Source: Aerococcus mictus (GTDB lineage Bacteria; Bacillota; Bacilli; Lactobacillales; Aerococcaceae). Taken from it: a DNA stretch of 64,000 bases. The stretch's first letter is position 1. The number at the start of each line of letters is the position of its first letter. Below are positions 59,491-64,000 of the stretch, piece by piece. A program made the position numbers and the translations under genes. The notes below the pieces were generated by a model, which saw nothing but the letters and a program-made list of their open reading frames with translations, was not told where the DNA came from and did no database searches. Location: NCBI RefSeq assembly GCF_003286595.3, contig NZ_CP132985.1:1488001-1552000 (forward strand), read 5' to 3'.

Positions 59491-62262
59491 CTATGCTTCT
59501 AAGTGATGAACTTGGTCGGAATGTAAGCCTTGAGTAATTTCTTGGTCAAAGGTAAAGACAATAATTTGACGGGATAGACTCTTTTCTTTCAAGAAGCGAT
59601 AAATATTTTGCCGGTATTCTTGGTCTAAATGAGCAAAACCTTCGTCAATCAGAATTGGCAAGTCTTGGTGGCCGAGTTGGGCGTCTAAGAAGGCGAAGCG
59701 CATAGCCACAAACAAGAGAGCCTTCTCCCCGCGGGATAGCTGGTTAACACTGGTCCATTGGTCTCGCATCGGTTGATAGACTTCGACACTGTCATCAGTG
59801 TAGCGCATCTTTTCAAATTTAGTATTGGTTAAATCGAATAGATAGCGATTGGCTTGGGCAAGAACTCGTTGGACAGTATCTTGGCCTTGTCCCAGAGTCG
59901 CTTCCTCCATCGTCTTAGCTGCCAAGGTATCGCTAGCCCAAGCGACTGCGGTGTCATAGGATTGATCAACTTGTTCTTGCTTGTCTTGTTCCATGGCTTG
60001 TAAGGCTTGGCTGTTTTTCATTTGCTTCAATTGATTTTCAATCCGCGCGATATCAGCAAGTAAGACTTGTCTTTGGCCTTCGTAGCTATTGATTTTGTCT
60101 TTAGTGGCCTTAATTTGTTCGCTAACTTCCGCTTCATCTTCATTTAAAGCCGAAGCCTTTTTATCCAGATATTGATTTAAGAGTTGGTAGCGAGCTTCTT
60201 TGTCCTTAAATTGACCATAGGCAGTTAAGGCTTTTTCTAAGTCCGCACGGTCAGTTAAGTTGTATTGTTTTAAGAAGTTCTCCTCTGTTTTTTCAAGTTG
60301 GTCAATATGGTCAGCTAACTGGCTGAGACGGGCTTGCTTGGCTTTTTGTTCTTGGTCTTCATAATCAAGATTAGCCGCATAAAGTCGGTAATTGTGGTAG
60401 TCATCTTCAAACTGTTGGAATAAGGAATCCAGTGACAAGGCCTGATTATGACTTGCTTGGCGGTAATCTGACCATTCCGCTTGATGGGCTTGCCCAAAAG
60501 CGCCTGCCCCACTTTGATGGATCAGTTGGTTAATTTCCCCTTCCAAGTCTTCAATTTGTTTCACATAGTCGGTTTGAAGCCAAACCAGGGGCATGATGTA
60601 AGAGGAACCCCCCTTAGCTTGTAAGAAGGCCTCTAAATCCTTGGTAAATTGCTTGGATTCTTCCTCTAGTTCTGCAATTTGTTGGTTTTGATTATCGATT
60701 TGGCGTTGGATTTCAGCCGTTTCACTATCGATATCGCGTAAGTCTAATTGGTAGGCCTTCTCTTCTTCATTAACATAGTGTTTCCCTTTGCGTTCTTGGA
60801 ACCAGGCAATTAAGACAAAGATTAAACCGAGTATTAAAGCGGGCATCCCTGCTCCCCGCCAGAAAGGACTAGTGTGGAAGAGTGAAATCGCATAACATAT
60901 TAAACCAACAGCTAATAAAGTCATCCCAATCGGACGAATCCAGGACTGGGTATATTTATAAACAGTGGCTTTGAAGTCATCATAGTTGCTGGAAATCTCT
61001 TGACGTTCTTGACCAAGACTTTCCCGGTCTTCCATCAAGTTTTCTAGGCCGGCTTTGGTATTTTTGTAGAAGACCCGGCGGCTATCGATCGCTTTTTGGC
61101 GTTTTTGCCATTCTTCGCGCTCTTCGTTGGTGAAATCACGCGGCAATTCATCAATGGTTTCAGCTCCTAAGGCTGAAAGTAAGCGGCTTTCTTGGTAACG
61201 TTTCTCGACGATTTGATCATGGAGATTCTCATTTTGCCGGATTTGTTCCCGGTAAGCTCGGGCTTCAGCCAACATTTGCTCAGAAATGCCGAGATGATCG
61301 CTGATCCATTGTCCTCCGGCATTCAATTCTTCTTCTGGATCCGCTTCCGCTTCTACAGAATCCATAATCACAAAGCCCTCAGGGTTGAGCTCCTGATATT
61401 CCTCAACCAAGCGGTCTTTGGTGTTCACAATGTTTTGCCATTGGTCAACATCCTGGTCTGAAAAACGTGGTCCATCATATTGGGCGAGTTCAAAGCCCAG
61501 TGCCACCCGCTCTTCATCAGAGGCGCTCTGTTGGTCAGCCTTTTCTAAGTCCATTAAACTTTGTCGGGCACTTTGTTCAGCACTTTGAACTTCTGCCAAG
61601 GCCGCCTTTTTATCTGACAATTCTTGGTCCAAGTCAAAATAGGCGTCTTCCTCTTGACGGGCAGCCGCCAAGTCTTGGTTTTGCCTTTCTAATTCAACCA
61701 TTTCTTGGTTTAGCTTAGGATTTTGTCCTTGGGGCCGGTAAAGACTATCGGCATCCGCTTGCAATTGATCTACTTCCTGGCTAAGAGAGAGCTTACCGGT
61801 CACACCTAAGTTGACTAAACTACGGGCGAAGTCTTCTTCCGATTCCCAGATAAATTGCATTAAATCAGGTTCAGTAAAGCCAAAATAGGCTAAATAGGTA
61901 TCCCGGGTCAAATCCCCAAAAAGTTGTTTAAAATGATCAACTTCCTTGGCTTCTTGACCGGCAATAGATATTTTTAAGACTTGCTTACCATTGGCCCGAG
62001 TGCGTTCAATGGCACAATCGCCCCATTGGGTATCCTTAAAATATAGACGCCCCCCGAAGCGAACTTGGTCATTGGTATCGAAATCACGGCTCCCCTTACG
62101 GCGTTGGTTGGGGAAACCGAACATGATACTTAGAACGAAGCTCATCAAAGTCGATTTTCCCGACCCGTTTGGACCTAGGAAAACATTAAAGTCATCCGTC
62201 AATTGAAATTGGCGGTGGACAAATTTCCCGTAGCCAAAGATGTCGATTGCTTGTAATTTCAT
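59491..62262 (-). CDS. yhaN: SMC/Rad50-like ATPase YhaN with central membrane hairpin
   Basis: 923 aa: Walker A LGPNGSGKST (about 29-38) at the N-terminus, two long coiled-coil stretches, then signature QLSRGEKALLFVAM and Walker B LPILIDEGFAHLD at the C-terminus, the layout of SbcC/Rad50. The tip of the coiled coil holds two hydrophobic segments (about 443-463 and 471-491) in place of a zinc hook, so the protein is probably tethered to the membrane. It pairs with the YhaO-like nuclease 24 bp upstream. Role in DNA end processing is inferred from family and neighbour. Confidence 0.9.
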   Translation of the reverse strand: MKLQAIDIFGYGKFVHRQFQLTDDFNVFLGPNGSGKSTLMSFVLSIMFGFPNQRRKGSRDFDTNDQVRFGGRLYFKDTQWGDCAIERTRANGKQVLKISIAGQEAKEVDHFKQLFGDLTRDTYLAYFGFTEPDLMQFIWESEEDFARSLVNLGVTGKLSLSQEVDQLQADADSLYRPQGQNPKLNQEMVELERQNQDLAAARQEEDAYFDLDQELSDKKAALAEVQSAEQSARQSLMDLEKADQQSASDEERVALGFELAQYDGPRFSDQDVDQWQNIVNTKDRLVEEYQELNPEGFVIMDSVEAEADPEEELNAGGQWISDHLGISEQMLAEARAYREQIRQNENLHDQIVEKRYQESRLLSALGAETIDELPRDFTNEEREEWQKRQKAIDSRRVFYKNTKAGLENLMEDRESLGQERQEISSNYDDFKATVYKYTQSWIRPIGMTLLAVGLICYAISLFHTSPFWRGAGMPALILGLIFVLIAWFQERKGKHYVNEEEKAYQLDLRDIDSETAEIQRQIDNQNQQIAELEEESKQFTKDLEAFLQAKGGSSYIMPLVWLQTDYVKQIEDLEGEINQLIHQSGAGAFGQAHQAEWSDYRQASHNQALSLDSLFQQFEDDYHNYRLYAANLDYEDQEQKAKQARLSQLADHIDQLEKTEENFLKQYNLTDRADLEKALTAYGQFKDKEARYQLLNQYLDKKASALNEDEAEVSEQIKATKDKINSYEGQRQVLLADIARIENQLKQMKNSQALQAMEQDKQEQVDQSYDTAVAWASDTLAAKTMEEATLGQGQDTVQRVLAQANRYLFDLTNTKFEKMRYTDDSVEVYQPMRDQWTSVNQLSRGEKALLFVAMRFAFLDAQLGHQDLPILIDEGFAHLDQEYRQNIYRFLKEKSLSRQIIVFTFDQEITQGLHSDQVHHLEA

Positions 62263-62286
62263 TTGTTATGATTCCTCCGTGCTTGC

Positions 62287-63531
62287 TTATTTTTGATAGA
62301 GAGAGAGTAAAATTTTATTTCTAGTTGCGGCTAGAACGTCTTCTTGGAACTGGCTTAGTGAGATGGCCGGCTGCAAGTGGCGCTGCCAAAGTGGGTGGTC
62401 TAATAGTTCATTTAATGCCTGGTCAAAGGCTCCTGGATCCTGATAGTGGTCGAGGGTCTCCATCAAGGCCTGCTCGTATAAACTGGCCTGGTCCAAACTT
62501 TTGCTTCCTTTGACTTCAAAGCGCAAATCAGCCAAAAAAACGTCATCCTGGTCTTGGAACTGCCACTGTAATTGATCGAATAAGTCCTTAGCATAGTCCT
62601 CCCAGAAAGCCAAACTATCGCTATCTGAGTCGTCCAGGCGATAGTGGAGGCGCAAGACATAATGTAAGCCCTCTGCTCTTGCCTGGTCCACTTCAGCTTG
62701 ATATGCTTTTTGGAAAAGTGCTTGCAAATCACTGACCCCGTGAATTGGAGGCGCAATCGCTTGGTGGACTTTAAATTGCCAATCAGTCGTTTCGATGCTT
62801 TCAATGATTGGGTCCTTTCCTTGTTCAAGCGAGACGAGGACACCACCTTTGGGGCCAGTTTCTTTGAAATGGGTCCCTTGGATATTGCCGGGATAGACGA
62901 TAGGTGTTTGCCCAGATAATTGTTGAGCTGCATGAATATGCCCCAAGGCCCAGTAGTCATAGGCTAATTGTTGTAAGTGACTCTTTTGAAAAGGCGCATA
63001 GTGGTCTTGTTGGCTGTTTCCTTGTCTTTCCTGGCCATGAAACATGCCAATGTGGTAGTCAACATGATTATAACGCTTAGGGAAATATTGGCTATAATCT
63101 TCCGTTAACCAGCGCTTGGGGTAGGAAAAGCCGCTAATAGCCACCTGGTCGCCCCTAGCGGTAGTAAAGTCTAGAGTAGTTACCTGCCGAGGAAAGACCC
63201 GGGTAGAGGCTGGCAAAGCCAGGTGTTTTTCTTTTTGGCTCTTATAGTCATGGTTACCAAACAAAATAAAAGAGGCGATGCCTGCCTGGTCCAAGCGCTC
63301 TAAGCCCTTAACGAGGGCAAACTGTTCTGCCAAGGTCCCCTCAGGACTGTCATAGAGGTCTCCTGCTAGTAAGACACAGTCAACCTCCTCATTGATGGCA
63401 ATGTCGATTAAACGATTGTAGGAGTCAATGGTCGCTTGCCTTAAGGCTTGGTACACTTTATGGTTTTGTTTTTTTATTTTTTTCATTGTTTGACCGAGAT
63501 GCAGGTCAGCCGCATGAACAAAGCGTAACAA
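62287..63531 (-). CDS. yhaO: Metallophosphoesterase nuclease YhaO (SbcD/Mre11-like)
   Basis: 414 aa. The calcineurin-like nuclease motifs are complete: FVHAADLHLGQ (Asp9, His11), LLAGDLYDSPEG, LFGNHDYKS and ALGHIHAAQQL. A capping domain and a C-terminal helical region for ATPase binding follow. Together with YhaN it would form an SbcCD-like complex acting on DNA ends. ATG 63531 with AAAGGG upstream. First of the yhaO-yhaN-yhaM group. Confidence 0.92.
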   Translation of the reverse strand: MLRFVHAADLHLGQTMKKIKKQNHKVYQALRQATIDSYNRLIDIAINEEVDCVLLAGDLYDSPEGTLAEQFALVKGLERLDQAGIASFILFGNHDYKSQKEKHLALPASTRVFPRQVTTLDFTTARGDQVAISGFSYPKRWLTEDYSQYFPKRYNHVDYHIGMFHGQERQGNSQQDHYAPFQKSHLQQLAYDYWALGHIHAAQQLSGQTPIVYPGNIQGTHFKETGPKGGVLVSLEQGKDPIIESIETTDWQFKVHQAIAPPIHGVSDLQALFQKAYQAEVDQARAEGLHYVLRLHYRLDDSDSDSLAFWEDYAKDLFDQLQWQFQDQDDVFLADLRFEVKGSKSLDQASLYEQALMETLDHYQDPGAFDQALNELLDHPLWQRHLQPAISLSQFQEDVLAATRNKILLSLYQK

Positions 63532-63661
63532 GTCATCGCACCCTTTCCTTATTGATACTTCCCTAGTTTATCATATTTTAACGGCCTTTGTCGCAAGATT
63601 TACCGGTGAATTCAAAGCGATAAGACTTCAACAGTTGCTCACTAGAAAATATCTTCAAAAT

Positions 63662-63694
63662 AAAAAAATAGCCACCTCAAGGATTTGAGGTGAC
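63662..63694 (-). terminator. Terminator of yheA
   Basis: AGTCACCTCAA/TTGAGGTGGCT with a run of seven T on the - strand. Confidence 0.85.
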
Positions 63695-63705
63695 TAGAGG
63701 CTTAA

Positions 63706-64000
63706 TTATTCGCCATCCTTATCTTCTGAACTGAGTTTAGTTGCTTGGTTAGCACGGTCATAGATCTCACGAATCGGACGACCAACCGCTTGGTTAACAT
63801 CTTCAACGTATTGGTTGAGTTGTTGTTCTTTTTGCATTAACTCACTTAATACCGCATTATTAGCCAAGGTTTTTTGCATGTCTTCAGCTTTTTTAACATC
63901 CTCTTCACTTAACTCTTGGCCTAATTGCATCTTAGTTTGGACGCTGGTTTGGTAGTTTCTAAAATTAATGTAGAGTTCACGTGCTTCGTCATCATTAAGA
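63706..64000 (-). CDS. yheA: YheA/UPF0342 (YlbF-YmcA superfamily) protein, 5' end cut by window edge
   Basis: About 98 C-terminal residues are visible, from LNDDEARELYINFRNYQ to the Asp/Glu end. They match UPF0342 proteins: all-helical, with the conserved NYQTSVQTKMQLGQ, ANNAVLSELMQKEQQLNQYVEDVNQAVGRPI block. YlbF relatives in Bacillus modulate RNase Y, but UPF0342 itself has no proven role. In Bacillus it lies beside yhaO as here. The internal ATG at 63930 is not the start, because the frame stays open to the window edge. Confidence 0.88.
   Translation of the reverse strand, partial: LNDDEARELYINFRNYQTSVQTKMQLGQELSEEDVKKAEDMQKTLANNAVLSELMQKEQQLNQYVEDVNQAVGRPIREIYDRANQATKLSSEDKDGE

Overview
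The window is about 64 kb of ordinary low-to-mid-GC Firmicutes chromosome. Gene content and order point to Lactobacillales: a PBP1b-like class A PBP, PepV and PepC peptidases, T-box leaders on pheST and leuS, a YtpR-murC cluster and ecsAB-ytmP-trmB. Aerococcaceae (Aerococcus-like) is my best guess, but that rests on general resemblance only. I see no prophage, transposase, CRISPR array, rRNA or tRNA.

Layout. 1-8.4 kb: pepC (cut by the left edge), yebC, a class A PBP that appears to start at an AUU codon, and a three-gene ABC importer of the TrpXYZ type behind a leader with a small peptide ORF and two tandem terminators. 8.5-15 kb: a membrane-anchored alpha/beta hydrolase, a phosphoglycerate-mutase-like phosphatase, a soluble double ABC ATPase, murB, and tsaE with a GNAT gene. 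15-24 kb: a UPF0340 gene, ppk and ppx, a GNAT gene, a DUF4230 gene, pta and an alanine/glycine:cation symporter. 24-31.5 kb: T-box-pheS-pheT, and pepV-SpoU methyltransferase-HD protein-HxlR regulator. 31.7-39.2 kb: malQ, a MurJ/SpoVB-type flippase, and a polar amino-acid ABC importer operon that ends in a uroporphyrinogen-decarboxylase-fold, methyltransferase-like gene. 39.4-45.4 kb: a MITE-like or structured element, T-box-leuS-pyridoxamine kinase, a second histidine phosphatase, folC. 46-51.4 kb: ytpR, an SftA-like N-terminal fragment, murC, galU and a nucleoid-associated protein; a PepSY-like gene runs divergently. 51.5-64 kb: ecsA-ecsB-ytmP-trmB, hit-yhaH-like-prsA, a family 8 glycosyltransferase, and yhaM-yhaN-yhaO-yheA. 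This last stretch keeps an arrangement known from Bacillus.

The most unusual feature is a family of modular, hairpin-forming intergenic repeats at seven places (962-1567, 5046-5432, 9662-9825, 13786-13930, 28136-28400, 45525-46075, 58258-58450). Each unit of about 120 bp has short conserved linkers. These frame an outer pair of arms and an inner stem-loop. Arm and stem sequences differ between units, but the two halves stay complementary. Arms and inner stems recombine between copies, units sit in tandem or inside one another, and a separate hairpin of about 50 bp is inserted at the same junction in three units. In five of seven loci the repeat begins 0-10 nt after the stop codon of a co-oriented gene, and most loci run up to a Rho-independent terminator, so the repeats would form long structured 3' UTRs. 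I do not recognise this family.

Other points to check: the leader-peptide attenuator before the TrpX-like importer, the AUU start of the PBP gene, the 196-bp inverted-repeat element at 39406-39601, the UROD-like gene in the amino-acid importer operon, and the motor-less SftA-like gene before murC.
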